Below, piece after piece: positions 16,745 to 25,870 of a DNA stretch of 64,000 nucleotides. The stretch covers positions 1 through 64,000 of the forward strand of contig VENA01000038.1 of assembly GCA_009711785.1 (NCBI GenBank), given 5' to 3'. Position 1 is the stretch's first letter. Each line of letters starts with the position of its first letter. The notes below the pieces were generated by a model. That model searched no databases, was not told the DNA's origin, and saw nothing but the letters and a program-made list of their open reading frames with translations. The stretch is from Bacillota bacterium (lineage in GTDB: Bacteria > Bacillota > Clostridia > Tissierellales > MES13). Made by a program: the position numbers and the translations under genes.

Positions 16745-17395
16745 GTGGAGTATTTAAACGTTGCATTGGCTAAGGGAAGATTAGCAAAGGAAGGATATAA
16801 GCTATTTAAAAAGCTAGGTTATGAATGTAGTGAACTAGAGGAAAAATCAAGGAAATTAATATTTACTAATGAGGATAAAAAAATTAGATTTATTTTAGTT
16901 AAAGCTTCAGATGTTCCCATTTATGTTGAAAAGGGAGCATCTGATTTAGGGATGGTAGGAAAAGATACTATTATAGAGGAAAATAGGTCTTTTTATGAAG
17001 TTTGTGACCTTGAATTTGGAGAATGTAGATTTTGTGTTGCTGCATTAAAAGGATTTAAATATGAATATAATAAAAAAATAAAAGTAGCTACTAAATACCC
17101 TAATGTGGCAAAAAATTATTATTTATCAAAGGGGAAACAGGTAGATATTATAAAATTAAATGGTTCAGTTGAATTAGCTCCATTAGTAGGTCTATCTGAT
17201 GTGATAGTAGATATTGTACAAACAGGAAAGACTATAAAGGAAAATGGTTTAGAAATAATAGAGGATATGTTTCCTATAAGTGCTAGATTAATAGTTAATA
17301 AGGTCAGTTTTAAAGTTAAAAATGAAAAGATAAGAAAAATAATAGAAGGAATAGAAACTATTAAGGAGGCTAGTGATGGAGATAATAAGTTATAA
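16745..17395 (+). CDS. hisG: ATP phosphoribosyltransferase, short form (HisG)
   Basis: HisG condenses ATP with phosphoribosyl pyrophosphate in the first step of histidine synthesis. At 216 residues it is the short form without the regulatory ACT-like domain, so it needs HisZ, encoded just upstream. Visible motifs are LAKGRL at the N-terminus, ASDLGMVGKDTI, and the PRPP loop near VGLSDVIVDIVQTGKTIKENG. It starts at GTG behind GGGGGA. Its end overlaps the start of hisD by about 20 bases, which implies translational coupling. Confidence 0.96.
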   Translation: MEYLNVALAKGRLAKEGYKLFKKLGYECSELEEKSRKLIFTNEDKKIRFILVKASDVPIYVEKGASDLGMVGKDTIIEENRSFYEVCDLEFGECRFCVAALKGFKYEYNKKIKVATKYPNVAKNYYLSKGKQVDIIKLNGSVELAPLVGLSDVIVDIVQTGKTIKENGLEIIEDMFPISARLIVNKVSFKVKNEKIRKIIEGIETIKEASDGDNKL

Positions 17396-18665
17396 AGATA
17401 ATGAATTTAAAGAAAAAATAAAAAAAATTTTAGATAGAAGTCAATTAAGTTATAAAAATATTAATGAAAGCGTTGAAGATATTTTAATGAATGTAAAAAA
17501 ATATGGAGACAAGGCTATAAAGGATTATACTAAAAAATTTGATAATGTTAATATTGATAATTTAATGGTTGATAAAAAGGAAATAGATTTAGCTTACAAA
17601 AATTGTGATAAAGATTTAATTAAAGCATTAGAAAAAGCAAAGAAAAATATTTATGACTTTCACAGCAAACAGTTAAAAAACTCTTGGATGTGGAATAAAT
17701 CTGAAGGGATTACTTTAGGACAGGTAATAAACCCTATAACACCTGTGGGAATTTATGTGCCAGGAGGGACAGCTCCCTATCCTTCTACACTTTTTATGAA
17801 TGCAATACCTGCTAAGGTTGCTGGAGTAGATGAAATAATAATGGTTACTCCCCCAAATAAATATGGAAAGATTAATAAAAATATATTAGCTGCTGCAAAA
17901 ATAGCTAGTATAGATAAGATATATAAAGTAGGTGGAGCACAGGCAATAGGAGCTTTAGCATACGGAACTGAAAAGATACCCAAGGTAAATAAGATTGTTG
18001 GTCCAGGAAATATATTTGTAGCTGTAGCTAAAAAATATGTTTATGGACATGTTGATATAGATATGATAGCAGGACCTAGTGAAATACTAATAATAGCTGA
18101 TAAAAATGCAAATGAAAAGTTTATAGCCGCTGATTTATTATCTCAGGCTGAACATGATACTTTAGCATCTTCTATATTATTAACAGATTCAAAGGATCTT
18201 TCTAAAAAAGTAAAGAATGAAGTTAAAAGACAACTTAATAACTTACCTAGAAAAGAAATAGCTGAAAAATCTTTAACACAGTATGGAGCTATTATAGTTA
18301 CTGATAATATAAAAGAAGCTATAGATTTATCTAATGAAATAGCCCCTGAACATTTAGAACTTATGGTTGATAAACCTTTTGAAATAGTTAATATGGTAAA
18401 GAATGCAGGAGCCATATTTTTAGGTGAGTTTTCCCCAGAACCTTTAGGGGATTATATAGCAGGGCCAAACCATACTTTACCTACAAGTGGAACTGCAAAG
18501 TTTTTTTCTCCCCTTGGAGTTGATGATTTTATTAAGAGATCAAGTCTTATATATTATAATAAAAATTCACTTTTAAAAGAGAAGGATGAAATTATTAAAA
18601 TAGCAAATTCAGAAGGATTAAATGCCCATGGAAATGCTATAAAAGTGAGGTTTGAAGATGAATAA
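17376..18665 (+). CDS. hisD: Histidinol dehydrogenase
   Basis: HisD performs the last two oxidations, L-histidinol to L-histidine, with NAD. The 429-residue protein has the family landmarks PVGIYVPGG, VGPGNIFVAVAKKYV and GPSEILIIAD, with the zinc/catalytic residues in LLSQAEHDT and PEHLEL, and GPNHTLPT near the C-terminus. The ATG at 17376 is favoured over GTG at 17373 by AAGGAGG at 17363-17369. The gene overlaps the end of hisG. Confidence 0.97.
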   Translation: MEIISYKDNEFKEKIKKILDRSQLSYKNINESVEDILMNVKKYGDKAIKDYTKKFDNVNIDNLMVDKKEIDLAYKNCDKDLIKALEKAKKNIYDFHSKQLKNSWMWNKSEGITLGQVINPITPVGIYVPGGTAPYPSTLFMNAIPAKVAGVDEIIMVTPPNKYGKINKNILAAAKIASIDKIYKVGGAQAIGALAYGTEKIPKVNKIVGPGNIFVAVAKKYVYGHVDIDMIAGPSEILIIADKNANEKFIAADLLSQAEHDTLASSILLTDSKDLSKKVKNEVKRQLNNLPRKEIAEKSLTQYGAIIVTDNIKEAIDLSNEIAPEHLELMVDKPFEIVNMVKNAGAIFLGEFSPEPLGDYIAGPNHTLPTSGTAKFFSPLGVDDFIKRSSLIYYNKNSLLKEKDEIIKIANSEGLNAHGNAIKVRFEDE

Positions 18666-19695
18666 AAACATTTTAAATCTAAAAAAGTATGAAACAGACA
18701 ATTATAGATATAAGTATAAGTTAAATGCAAATGAAAGTCCCTTTAATATAGATCAGGAATTATTAGAAAAGATAGCATTAGGGTTTAAATGTATAAATTT
18801 TAATAGGTATCCTGATCCAGATGCATTAATGCTTAGAAAAGAATTATCAAATTATATAAAAACTGATTATGAAAATATAATGGTAGGTAATGGATCCGAT
18901 GAACTTATAAGTATAATAATAAATTCATTTTTAAGTGAAAATGATCTTATTTTAACCCATGGGCCTACATTTTCAATGTATCAGATATTAACGAAAGTTA
19001 AGGGATCTAAATTTTTAGAAATACCCTTTAAAAATTTAGACATAGATATAGATAAAATAATAGAGGCTGCTAATAAAAATAAAGCTAAAATGATTATTTT
19101 ATGTTCCCATAATAATCCCACAGGGGCTGTTATAAGTAAAAGTGACATTTTAAAGGTTTTAACTAATACAAATGCTTATGTATTAGTTGATGAAGCCTAT
19201 ATAGAGTTTGGCGGAGATTCAGTAGTAGATGAAATTTATAATTATGATAATTTAATAGTTTTAAGAACTCTTTCAAAAGCCTTTGGACTAGCTGGTATTA
19301 GATTAGGTTATTTGGTAAGTAGTAAAGATATAGTTGATATTTTATTAAGAGTTAAAGCTCCATATAATGTAAATAGAATAAGTCAATATGTAGCAATTGA
19401 ACTTATTAAAAATAGAGAAGAAATTAATAATAAAATAAATATTATTATTAATGAAAGAGAAAAGCTATTTAAAGAATTAAAGGATATTGATGGTTTATAT
19501 GTATATCCTTCTAAGGGAAATTTTTTATTAATAAAAACAAATAAAAGTAAATATGTGTTTGAAAAATTATTAGAAAATAAAATATTAGTAAGAAACTTTA
19601 ATAGTTCTCTTTTAAAGGATTGTTTAAGAATAACAGTAGGAAGTAGTAAAGAAAATAAAATCCTTATTAACGTATTAAGGGATGTGATGAAATGA
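18658..19695 (+). CDS. hisC: Histidinol-phosphate aminotransferase
   Basis: This PLP enzyme (345 residues) converts imidazole acetol phosphate to histidinol phosphate. NANESPFN near the N-terminus, SHNNPTGAVI, VDEAYIEFGG and the PLP-lysine motif RTLSKAFGLAGIRLGY are all present. The ATG at 18658 overlaps the hisD stop and has GTGAGG at 18645-18650; an in-frame TTG six bases earlier is too close to that site. The stop overlaps the hisB start as ATGA. Confidence 0.96.
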   Translation: MNKNILNLKKYETDNYRYKYKLNANESPFNIDQELLEKIALGFKCINFNRYPDPDALMLRKELSNYIKTDYENIMVGNGSDELISIIINSFLSENDLILTHGPTFSMYQILTKVKGSKFLEIPFKNLDIDIDKIIEAANKNKAKMIILCSHNNPTGAVISKSDILKVLTNTNAYVLVDEAYIEFGGDSVVDEIYNYDNLIVLRTLSKAFGLAGIRLGYLVSSKDIVDILLRVKAPYNVNRISQYVAIELIKNREEINNKINIIINEREKLFKELKDIDGLYVYPSKGNFLLIKTNKSKYVFEKLLENKILVRNFNSSLLKDCLRITVGSSKENKILINVLRDVMK

Positions 19696-20276
19696 GAAGT
19701 TCAAAAGTAGAAAGAAAAACATTAGAAACAAATATAAGTTTAAGTTTAAATGTAGATGGAGTGGGAAAAAGTGATATTAAAACTGGGATAGGTTTCTTTG
19801 ATCATATGCTTAATTTATTTTCAAAACATGGTATGTTTGACTTAGATATTAAATGTGATGGAGACTTATATGTAGATGGTCATCATACAGTAGAAGATAT
19901 AGCAATAACTTTAGGAAAGACATTAAAGAAAGCTTTAAAAGATAAATCACAAATTAAAAGATACTCAAGTGTATATACCCCTATGGATGAGTGCTTATCT
20001 TTTGTTTCTTTAGATATAAGTGGCAGACCATATTTGTCATTTGATATAGATTTTCAAAGAGAAAAAGTAGGTGAGTTTGATACTGAATTAGTAGAGGAAT
20101 TTTTTAGAGCTTTTATAAACAATAGTGGTATAACCCTTCATATAAAAATGATAGAAGCTGGTAATACCCATCATATGATTGAATCTATTTTTAAAGGTTT
20201 TGCAAGGGCATTAGATGAGGCAACTTTAATAGATAAAAGAATCGATGGAGTAATGTCTACAAAGGGGGTATTATAA
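19692..20276 (+). CDS. hisB: Imidazoleglycerol-phosphate dehydratase
   Basis: HisB (194 residues) dehydrates imidazoleglycerol phosphate. It is the monofunctional form without a fused histidinol phosphatase. Metal-binding motifs are GFFDHML, DGHHTVED and, near the C-terminus, GNTHHMIE. Start and stop overlap hisC and abut hisH, so translation is coupled. No histidinol phosphatase gene (HisJ/HisK or HisN) is present in this operon, so that step must be encoded elsewhere. Confidence 0.97.
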   Translation: MRSSKVERKTLETNISLSLNVDGVGKSDIKTGIGFFDHMLNLFSKHGMFDLDIKCDGDLYVDGHHTVEDIAITLGKTLKKALKDKSQIKRYSSVYTPMDECLSFVSLDISGRPYLSFDIDFQREKVGEFDTELVEEFFRAFINNSGITLHIKMIEAGNTHHMIESIFKGFARALDEATLIDKRIDGVMSTKGVL

Positions 20277-20878
20277 TGATAGCTATTATTGATTACGGAG
20301 TTGGAAATTTAGAAAGTGTATATAAAGCATTAGAAAGTTTAGGCTTTGAATCTAAAATAACAAGAAATATTGATGATATAAACAAATCAGATGCCATTAT
20401 ACTTCCAGGAGTGGGGGCTTTTAAGGATGCCATAGAAAATTTAAGAAATATGAATTTAGTAAATCCCCTTATGAAAAACATAAAAAAGGGGAAACCCTTA
20501 TTAGGAATATGTTTAGGCATGCAGCTTCTATATGAGGAAAGCCTAGAGGATGGAAAATGGAAAGGGTTAGGATTTTTTAAGGGTAGTGTAGTAAAGTTTA
20601 AAGGAGACGTTAAAATCCCCCATATGGGATGGAATAACTTAAATGTTCTAAAAAAGGATAATATTACAAAATATATTAATGAAAATGATTATGTATACTT
20701 TGTACATTCTTACTATGCTAAAGGAGAATATAATGATTTAATAGCTACAACAGATTATAAAGTGGATGTACCTGCAATAGTTAGAAAAGGAAATGTTATA
20801 GGAATGCAGTTTCATCCTGAAAAAAGTGGCAAGGTAGGACTTTCTTTACTTAAAGCCTTTGGGGAGATGATAAAGTGA
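20276..20878 (+). CDS. hisH: Imidazole glycerol phosphate synthase, glutaminase subunit HisH
   Basis: HisH (200 residues) hydrolyses glutamine and channels ammonia to HisF. It is a class I amidotransferase. DYGVGNLESVYKAL opens the domain, the nucleophile cysteine is in LLGICLGMQLLYE, and the His-Glu pair is in QFHPEKSG. The start overlaps the last base of hisB and the end overlaps the hisA start. AAAGGGGG precedes the ATG. Confidence 0.97.
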   Translation: MIAIIDYGVGNLESVYKALESLGFESKITRNIDDINKSDAIILPGVGAFKDAIENLRNMNLVNPLMKNIKKGKPLLGICLGMQLLYEESLEDGKWKGLGFFKGSVVKFKGDVKIPHMGWNNLNVLKKDNITKYINENDYVYFVHSYYAKGEYNDLIATTDYKVDVPAIVRKGNVIGMQFHPEKSGKVGLSLLKAFGEMIK

Positions 20879-21588
20879 TTATAATACCTGCAATAGATAT
20901 AAAAAATGGTGAATGTGTACGACTTAAACAGGGTAAATTTAGTGAATTAACAACCTATTTTAAAGATCCCTTAAAGGTAGCTAAAAAGTGGGAAGATGAG
21001 GGCTTTAAATGTATTCATATAGTCGATTTAGACGGAGCATTAAAGGGAAATGTAAAAAACTTAGAGGTAATAAAAAATATAGTTAATTCAGTAAATATCC
21101 CTATACAATTAGGTGGAGGAATAAGGAATGAAAAAACAGTAAGAGATTTACTTAATTTAGGGGTAAATAGAGTAATATTAGGTACAGCTGCTATAAAAAA
21201 TAGGGAATTATTAAAAGAGTTAGTTAAAAATTACGGTGAAAAAATTATAGTTTCAATAGATGTTAAGGACCGTTTTATAGCCGTTGATGGTTGGACGCAG
21301 TCAACTAGGATTAAAGATTTAGATTTTATCAAGGATATAGAGAAATTAGGAGTAAAGACTATAGTTTACACTGATATATCTAAGGATGGAATGATGGAGG
21401 GACCTAATTTTGATATTTATAAAGAGTTAAAAGAAAAAACTTCTATAAATATAATAGCTTCAGGAGGAGTAAGTAGTATAAAGGATATAAAAAAATTAAA
21501 AAAATCTAAAGTAGAAGGAGCCATAGTTGGTAAGGCTTTATATACAGGAAAAATCAATTTAGAAAAACTTAAAGGTTTGGGGTGGTAA
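20875..21588 (+). CDS. hisA: ProFAR isomerase (HisA)
   Basis: HisA is a 237-residue (beta/alpha)8 barrel that isomerises ProFAR to PRFAR. It starts at GTG inside the hisH stop region behind GGGGAGATG. The catalytic Asp pair is visible in [15 protein letters not shown] and [14 protein letters not shown], with phosphate loops in LGGGIR and ASGGVSS. It is only one base before hisF, its half-barrel paralogue. Confidence 0.97.
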   Translation: MIIIPAIDIKNGECVRLKQGKFSELTTYFKDPLKVAKKWEDEGFKCIHIVDLDGALKGNVKNLEVIKNIVNSVNIPIQLGGGIRNEKTVRDLLNLGVNRVILGTAAIKNRELLKELVKNYGEKIIVSIDVKDRFIAVDGWTQSTRIKDLDFIKDIEKLGVKTIVYTDISKDGMMEGPNFDIYKELKEKTSINIIASGGVSSIKDIKKLKKSKVEGAIVGKALYTGKINLEKLKGLGW

Positions 21589-21589
21589 A

Positions 21590-22351
21590 ATGATAACTAA
21601 AAGAATTATCCCCTGTTTAGATGTACGGAATGGAAGGGTTGTTAAAGGGACAAAATTCAAGGATATAAAGGATGTAGGTGATCCTGTAGAGCTTGCAAAA
21701 TATTATAATGATCAGGGAGCTGATGAATTGGTATTTTATGATATAACAGCTTCCTATGAAGATAGGGATATTTTTTTAGATGTGGTTAAAGATACTGCTA
21801 AAGAGGTTTTTATACCTTTTTCAGTTGGAGGCGGTATAAAAAGCATAGAAGATTTTACTAAAATATTAAGAGCAGGAGCAGATAAAGTATCAATAAATTC
21901 CCAAGCTGTAAAAAATCCTGATTTAATCAAGAAAGCTGCATCTAAATTTGGCAGTCAATGCGTTGTTTTAAGTATAGATGCTAAGAAAGTTAAGGATAGT
22001 TATAATGTTTTTATTAATGGAGGTAGAAAAGATACAGGATTAGATGTTTTTAAGTGGGCTAAAAAAGGAGTTAATTTAGGTGCCGGTGAGATTGTTATAA
22101 ATAGCATTAATACAGATGGAGTTAAAAAAGGCTATGATAGTGATTTAATTAATAAACTTTCAAATATAGTAAATGTTCCTATAATTGCATCAGGTGGTGC
22201 AGGAGAAGCTAAAGACTTTTTAGATGTATTTAAAAATGCCAAAGCAGATGCAGCCTTAGCTGCCTCAGTTTTTCATTTTAAAGAAATTAAAATACCTGAT
22301 TTAAAGAAATATTTAAATGATAACGGAATTAATATGAGAAGGAATGATTAG
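21590..22351 (+). CDS. hisF: Imidazole glycerol phosphate synthase, cyclase subunit HisF
   Basis: HisF (253 residues) is the barrel partner of HisH and closes the imidazole ring. [16 protein letters not shown] with the catalytic Asp, [23 protein letters not shown] with the second Asp, and [11 protein letters not shown] match the family throughout. GGGGTGG precedes the ATG. It is directly followed by hisIE with no gap. Confidence 0.97.
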   Translation: MITKRIIPCLDVRNGRVVKGTKFKDIKDVGDPVELAKYYNDQGADELVFYDITASYEDRDIFLDVVKDTAKEVFIPFSVGGGIKSIEDFTKILRAGADKVSINSQAVKNPDLIKKAASKFGSQCVVLSIDAKKVKDSYNVFINGGRKDTGLDVFKWAKKGVNLGAGEIVINSINTDGVKKGYDSDLINKLSNIVNVPIIASGGAGEAKDFLDVFKNAKADAALAASVFHFKEIKIPDLKKYLNDNGINMRRND

Positions 22352-22978
22352 ATGGATTTTATAAATGATATTAAATTTGATTCTAAAGGTTTAATCCCTG
22401 CTATAATACAAGATATTAATACTAAAAAAGTATTAATGCTTGGATATATGAACAAAGAATCTATAAAAAAGACTATAGAAACAAAAAGGACTTGGTTTTT
22501 TAGTAGAAGTAGGAATAAGTTATGGAATAAAGGAGAAACTTCGAAGAATTACCAGGAGGTGAAAAACATGTACTATGATTGTGATGGCGATACATTATTA
22601 GTTGAGGTTGATCAAAAGGGAGTTGCTTGCCATACAGGAAAGTATTCATGTTTTTATAATAATATCCTTAAATCTTATAATGAAATTAAGGGTGTAGAAA
22701 ACATATTAGATAAGTTATATGAAACTGTAAAGGAAAGAAAAGTAAATCCAAAAAAGGATTCTTATACAAATTATTTATTTGATGAGGGATTAGATAAAAT
22801 ATTAAAAAAAGTAGGGGAAGAAGCAAGCGAAGTTATTATTGGAGCAAAGAATAATAGTAAGGAAGAAACTATATACGAAATGTCTGATTTAATATATCAC
22901 CTATTTGTTTTAATGGTTGAAATGGATATAGATATCGATGAAATAAAAAAAGAATTATTTAACAGATACACAAAATAA
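22352..22978 (+). CDS. hisIE: Bifunctional phosphoribosyl-AMP cyclohydrolase / phosphoribosyl-ATP pyrophosphatase
   Basis: A fused enzyme of 208 residues for steps two and three of the pathway. The HisI part (about 1-115) has [26 protein letters not shown] and the zinc-site cysteines in [10 protein letters not shown]. The HisE part (about 118-208) is helical with [16 protein letters not shown] and the metal site EMSDLIYHL. It is the last gene of the contiguous his run. A new promoter starts only two bases after its stop. Confidence 0.96.
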   Translation: MDFINDIKFDSKGLIPAIIQDINTKKVLMLGYMNKESIKKTIETKRTWFFSRSRNKLWNKGETSKNYQEVKNMYYDCDGDTLLVEVDQKGVACHTGKYSCFYNNILKSYNEIKGVENILDKLYETVKERKVNPKKDSYTNYLFDEGLDKILKKVGEEASEVIIGAKNNSKEETIYEMSDLIYHLFVLMVEMDIDIDEIKKELFNRYTK

Positions 22979-22979
22979 T

Positions 22980-23008
22980 TTGACAAATAAAGTAAAAAGT
23001 ATTATATT
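22980..23008 (+). promoter_or_regulatory. Promoter of the HisZ C-terminal-domain gene
   Basis: TTGACA at 22980-22985 and TATATT at 23003-23008 are separated by 17 bases, the same hexamers and spacing as the his operon promoter at 15366. The gene can therefore be transcribed without the rest of the operon. Confidence 0.72.
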
Positions 23009-23060
23009 ATAGATAAAGTTTATTACATTAAAGCAATAAAACCGTTTGGGGGAATGGAGA

Positions 23061-23360
23061 TTGAGAAAAAAAAGTGTAGATTTTAGAATTCTATATAAGA
23101 AAGATAACAAAAGTGATATTAATAGTTTAGAAAATTTTTTAATGAAGAAAGGTTTTAGCGTAGAGAGAAAAGTTTTTAATAAGAGGTTAAAAGAATGTAT
23201 CGATGATGCTAATGATTTAAGAGTAAGAAAAGTAGTTTTACCAAAGGATAAAGGATATAAGATTATTGATATAGAGAAAAATAACTGTATCAATGTAAAT
23301 AAAAACAGTATAAAAGAGTTTAATAAGATATTAAATTCCTTTGTAGTACCAGTCCATTAA
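23061..23360 (+). CDS. Stand-alone copy of the HisZ C-terminal domain
   Basis: A protein of about 99 residues that aligns along its whole length with the last 97 residues of the HisZ encoded at 15450. By hand I count 37 identities, including DFxILYK, GFxVExKxF, LKExI, KxIDIxKN and the shared terminal VVxVH. The TTG at 23061 is chosen because GGGGGAA at 23048-23054 is then well spaced; an in-frame TTG at 23046 lies before that site. There are no catalytic motifs. It has its own promoter and a terminator, so it is not simply a degraded gene. Possible roles are a partner or modulator of the HisG-HisZ complex, or of histidyl-tRNA synthetase; neither is shown. Confidence 0.85.
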   Translation: MRKKSVDFRILYKKDNKSDINSLENFLMKKGFSVERKVFNKRLKECIDDANDLRVRKVVLPKDKGYKIIDIEKNNCINVNKNSIKEFNKILNSFVVPVH

Positions 23361-23388
23361 AGCTCTTTTAAGAGCCTCCTTAAATAGG

Positions 23389-23415
23389 CCTTAGGTGAGA
23401 ACCTAAGGTTTTTCT
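23389..23415 (+). terminator. Terminator between convergent genes
   Basis: CCTTAGGT pairs with ACCTAAGG around GAGA, followed by TTTTTCT. A smaller hairpin (GCTCT with AGAGC) lies just upstream at 23362-23375. Confidence 0.85.
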
Positions 23416-24050
23416 ATATTGTTTTTATAAGCAAAAATAGCTGCATTTATTCTATCTTTGACACCTAATTTTTTATATAGATTAGATATATGTCTTTTTA
23501 CTGTTTTTTCACTAATAAAAAGTTTATTAGAAATATCCTCATTACTAAGTCCTTTAGCGATAAGGGACAATATTTCATACTCTCTGTTAGTTAATGTTTG
23601 AATTATTTTTTTCTTTGAAGGTTTTTTATTTTTATATTTTTTTATAAGCAGACTTGATAGACTTGGTTGTATATAAGTCTCACCTTTATAGACCTTTTTT
23701 ATAGCTTTAAGTATAGTATCTGAATCAGAATCCTTTAATATATAACCATTAGTCCCTGTATCTAATGCATTAAATAGATATTCTTCATCATTATGTATTG
23801 TTAATATTATAATTTTTATTTGATTATTTATTTTTTTTATTTGCTTTAATGTTTTTAATCCATTAATTTCAGGCATATTTATATCAAGGAGTATAACATC
23901 AGGAGTAAATTTTTTAATTAATTTAATAGCTTCCTTTCCACTAGATGCTTGTTTTATAGTCTCTATACTTTCATCTAGCTTAAGTATTTTAACTAACCCT
24001 TCCCTTATAAGAGGGTGATCATCTACTACTATTACAGATAATTTTTTCAT
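23403..24050 (-). CDS. NarL/LuxR-family response regulator
   Basis: This 215-residue regulator has a receiver domain (about 1-120) with the acidic pair in VVDDHP, phosphoacceptor Asp56 in ILLDINMPEING, the Thr and Lys of the switch, and a C-terminal LuxR-type helix-turn-helix (LTNREYEILSLIAKGLSNEDI, KTVKRHISNLYKKLG). AGGAGG precedes the ATG. No kinase is adjacent; the HisKA_3 kinase at 5076-6776 is of the matching type. It is divergent from the Tad pilus operon, whose upstream region holds an 8-base inverted repeat, so it may control pilus genes. Confidence 0.92.
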   Translation of the reverse strand: MKKLSVIVVDDHPLIREGLVKILKLDESIETIKQASSGKEAIKLIKKFTPDVILLDINMPEINGLKTLKQIKKINNQIKIIILTIHNDEEYLFNALDTGTNGYILKDSDSDTILKAIKKVYKGETYIQPSLSSLLIKKYKNKKPSKKKIIQTLTNREYEILSLIAKGLSNEDISNKLFISEKTVKRHISNLYKKLGVKDRINAAIFAYKNNIEKP

Positions 24051-24192
24051 GATATCCTCCTTTACAAAGTTTTCTTAATTATATAATATCAAAAAAATCA
24101 AACTAAAGAAGTAAAAATTACATATTTATTTAGTTAAATTTTTAAAAATAAACTTTATCTAGGTAAAGAGGACTATTAAAAAAATACAACTT

Positions 24193-24251
24193 AAGGTGTA
24201 TGAAATTACACCTTCTAGTGGATATCAATTTATGAATTCCTAAGATATAAT
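24193..24251 (+). promoter_or_regulatory. Inverted repeat and promoter ahead of the Flp pilin gene
   Basis: AAGGTGTA (24193-24200) and TACACCTT (24207-24214) form a perfect inverted repeat with a 6-base spacer. TATAAT at 24246-24251 has only a poor -35 (TATCAA at 24223-24228). The repeat centre falls near -54 relative to the expected start, suitable for an activator. That it binds the divergent response regulator is inference. Confidence 0.5.
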
Positions 24252-24291
24252 TTAATTAAACAACAACAAATAAAACAACGGGGTGATTAGG

Positions 24292-24471
24292 ATGTTTTTG
24301 AACTTATTTAATTATTTAAATGAACTTAAAAATGATGAACGAGGACAGGGAATGGTAGAATACGCACTTATAATTGCACTTGTAGCTATATTATTAGTTG
24401 GTGGATTAACTGCACTTCAAGGTGGAATAGGAGCGACTTTAACTTCTATAACAAATACTTTAACTCCTTAA
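24292..24471 (+). CDS. Flp-family type IVb pilin
   Basis: A 59-residue pilin precursor and probable major subunit of the Tad pilus. After a short charged leader (LKNDERG) comes the prepilin motif GQGMVEYALIIALVAILLVG, with the conserved Glu-Tyr pair of Flp pilins, then a single hydrophobic helix. The ATG at 24292 fits GGGGTGA at 24280-24286; an in-frame GTG at 24283 lies within that site. A terminator follows, which would let pilin be made in excess of the assembly proteins. Confidence 0.92.
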   Translation: MFLNLFNYLNELKNDERGQGMVEYALIIALVAILLVGGLTALQGGIGATLTSITNTLTP

Positions 24472-24502
24472 AATTTAAAAATTCACATGCTTTTTTACAA
24501 GA

Positions 24503-24529
24503 AGACCTTACTTTTGTAAGGTCTTTTTG
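24503..24529 (+). terminator. Terminator between pilin and assembly genes
   Basis: AGACCTTAC pairs with GTAAGGTCT around TTTT, followed by TTTTTG. Since no obvious new promoter lies before the next gene, it probably acts as a partial terminator that sets pilin stoichiometry. Confidence 0.82.
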
Positions 24530-24552
24530 TAAAGATGTATGGAGGTGAAAGG

Positions 24553-24942
24553 ATGCCTAAAAAATACATTAAAAATGAAAAAGGTCAATCAATCGTTGAA
24601 TTAGCTATATTACTCCCCATTATACTTATAATCTTAATGGGGGTTTTTGAGTCTGGAAGAGTAATGAATGCTTATCTTATTATAAATCATGCCTCAAGGG
24701 AAGGGGCTAGAAGTGCCTCTTTAGGTGATAGCGACAGTGAAATTTTAGAAACAGTAAGTTTAAGTTCTAATACTTTAAATTCATCAAATATGAGCGTTAC
24801 AATATCTCCAAGTAGTAGAAATAGAGGAGATTCTGTTACAGTTAATATCGGTTATGATGTAGATATCATTGTTCCTATTATTGAGAGTATAATACCAAAT
24901 CCTTTTCATATAGAAACAGAAACTGTAATGCGAGTTGAATAG
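24553..24942 (+). CDS. TadE-like minor pilin / pilus assembly protein
   Basis: A protein of 129 residues from the ATG at 24553, which has GGAGGTGAAAGG directly upstream. The N-terminus NEKGQSIVELAILLPIIL is the TadE signature, a prepilin-like hydrophobic helix with Glu at +5. The rest is a small extracellular beta-rich domain (VTISPSSRNRGDSVTVNI). It is the pseudopilin partner of the next gene in Tad systems. Confidence 0.88.
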   Translation: MPKKYIKNEKGQSIVELAILLPIILIILMGVFESGRVMNAYLIINHASREGARSASLGDSDSEILETVSLSSNTLNSSNMSVTISPSSRNRGDSVTVNIGYDVDIIVPIIESIIPNPFHIETETVMRVE

Positions 24943-24952
24943 GAGGGATATT

Positions 24953-25852
24953 ATGTTTAAAAATGAAAGGGGTGCAACTTATGTAGTAACTGTTTTAGCA
25001 ATGACAGTTATTTTAGGTTTTTTTGCTTTGGTTACTGATGTAGGATTAACCTTTATAGAAAGAAGAAAACTATCTAATGCAGCAGATTCTGCTGCTTTAG
25101 CAGGGGCATTAGAACTTCCTACAGATCCTGATAAAGCTTTAAATGTTGCTAATGAATATTTAAATAAAAATAATGTTTCTCTAGATTCTTTTAATATATC
25201 AGTATCTGAGGATAATTCTAAGATAGAAGTAGATGTTTTAACTGAAGTTCAATATTACTTTGCAAAAGTTTTAGGAATGGATTCAACTGATGTAGCATCT
25301 AAGGCAAAGGCCCTAGTAGGACCGGTTTCTAAAGTATATGATGGCATAAGACCTTTAGTAGTAGAAGACCAAACATTTGAATACGGTGAAAGGTTTATAT
25401 TAAAAGAAGATGGTGGAGATGGATATAACGGAAACTATGGTGCAGTGGCTTTAGGAGGAACTGGGGCTAGTAATTTTAGATATAATATAAAATTTGGTTA
25501 TAAAGGAAAGCTTGAAGTAGGTGATATTATAGATACTGAAACAGGTAATATGGCAGGACCAACTAGAAAGGGAATAAATTATATAACTGATAGTGATTAT
25601 TCTACATTTGAAAATTTCACTAAAGATTCCTTAAGATTATGGACTATACCAATTGTTGATTCTTTAGCAGTTGATGGTAGAGATGAAGTTAAAATAGTTG
25701 GGTTTGCACTTTTTTTTATGGAGGATGCGCAGGAGAATGAAGCTAATGGACAACTTGAAATAGTAGGCAGGTTTATTGAATTTACTACAAATGGAGATAT
25801 AAGTGAAGGACAAACTGATTATGGTTTAAAGGGAGTAAAGTTAACCCATTAA
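24953..25852 (+). CDS. TadG-like pilus assembly protein
   Basis: About 299 residues from the ATG at 24953, which follows AGGAGGG. The N-terminus NERGATYVVTVLAMTVILG with DVGLTFIERRKLSNAADSAA is characteristic of the TadG/TadE-like flp-pilus assembly family (DUF2134 region). The C-terminal 180 residues form an extracellular domain I do not recognise, without a visible von Willebrand factor motif. The upstream gene ends ten bases earlier. Confidence 0.86.
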   Translation: MFKNERGATYVVTVLAMTVILGFFALVTDVGLTFIERRKLSNAADSAALAGALELPTDPDKALNVANEYLNKNNVSLDSFNISVSEDNSKIEVDVLTEVQYYFAKVLGMDSTDVASKAKALVGPVSKVYDGIRPLVVEDQTFEYGERFILKEDGGDGYNGNYGAVALGGTGASNFRYNIKFGYKGKLEVGDIIDTETGNMAGPTRKGINYITDSDYSTFENFTKDSLRLWTIPIVDSLAVDGRDEVKIVGFALFFMEDAQENEANGQLEIVGRFIEFTTNGDISEGQTDYGLKGVKLTH

Positions 25853-25870
25853 GATTTAGGGAGGAATAAT

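Noticed and set aside
22979..23360. The HisZ-like gene as a decaying fragment left by recombination
   Set aside because: It has its own promoter, a well-spaced ribosome site, an intact frame, clear divergence with conserved motifs and a terminator, all signs of a maintained gene.
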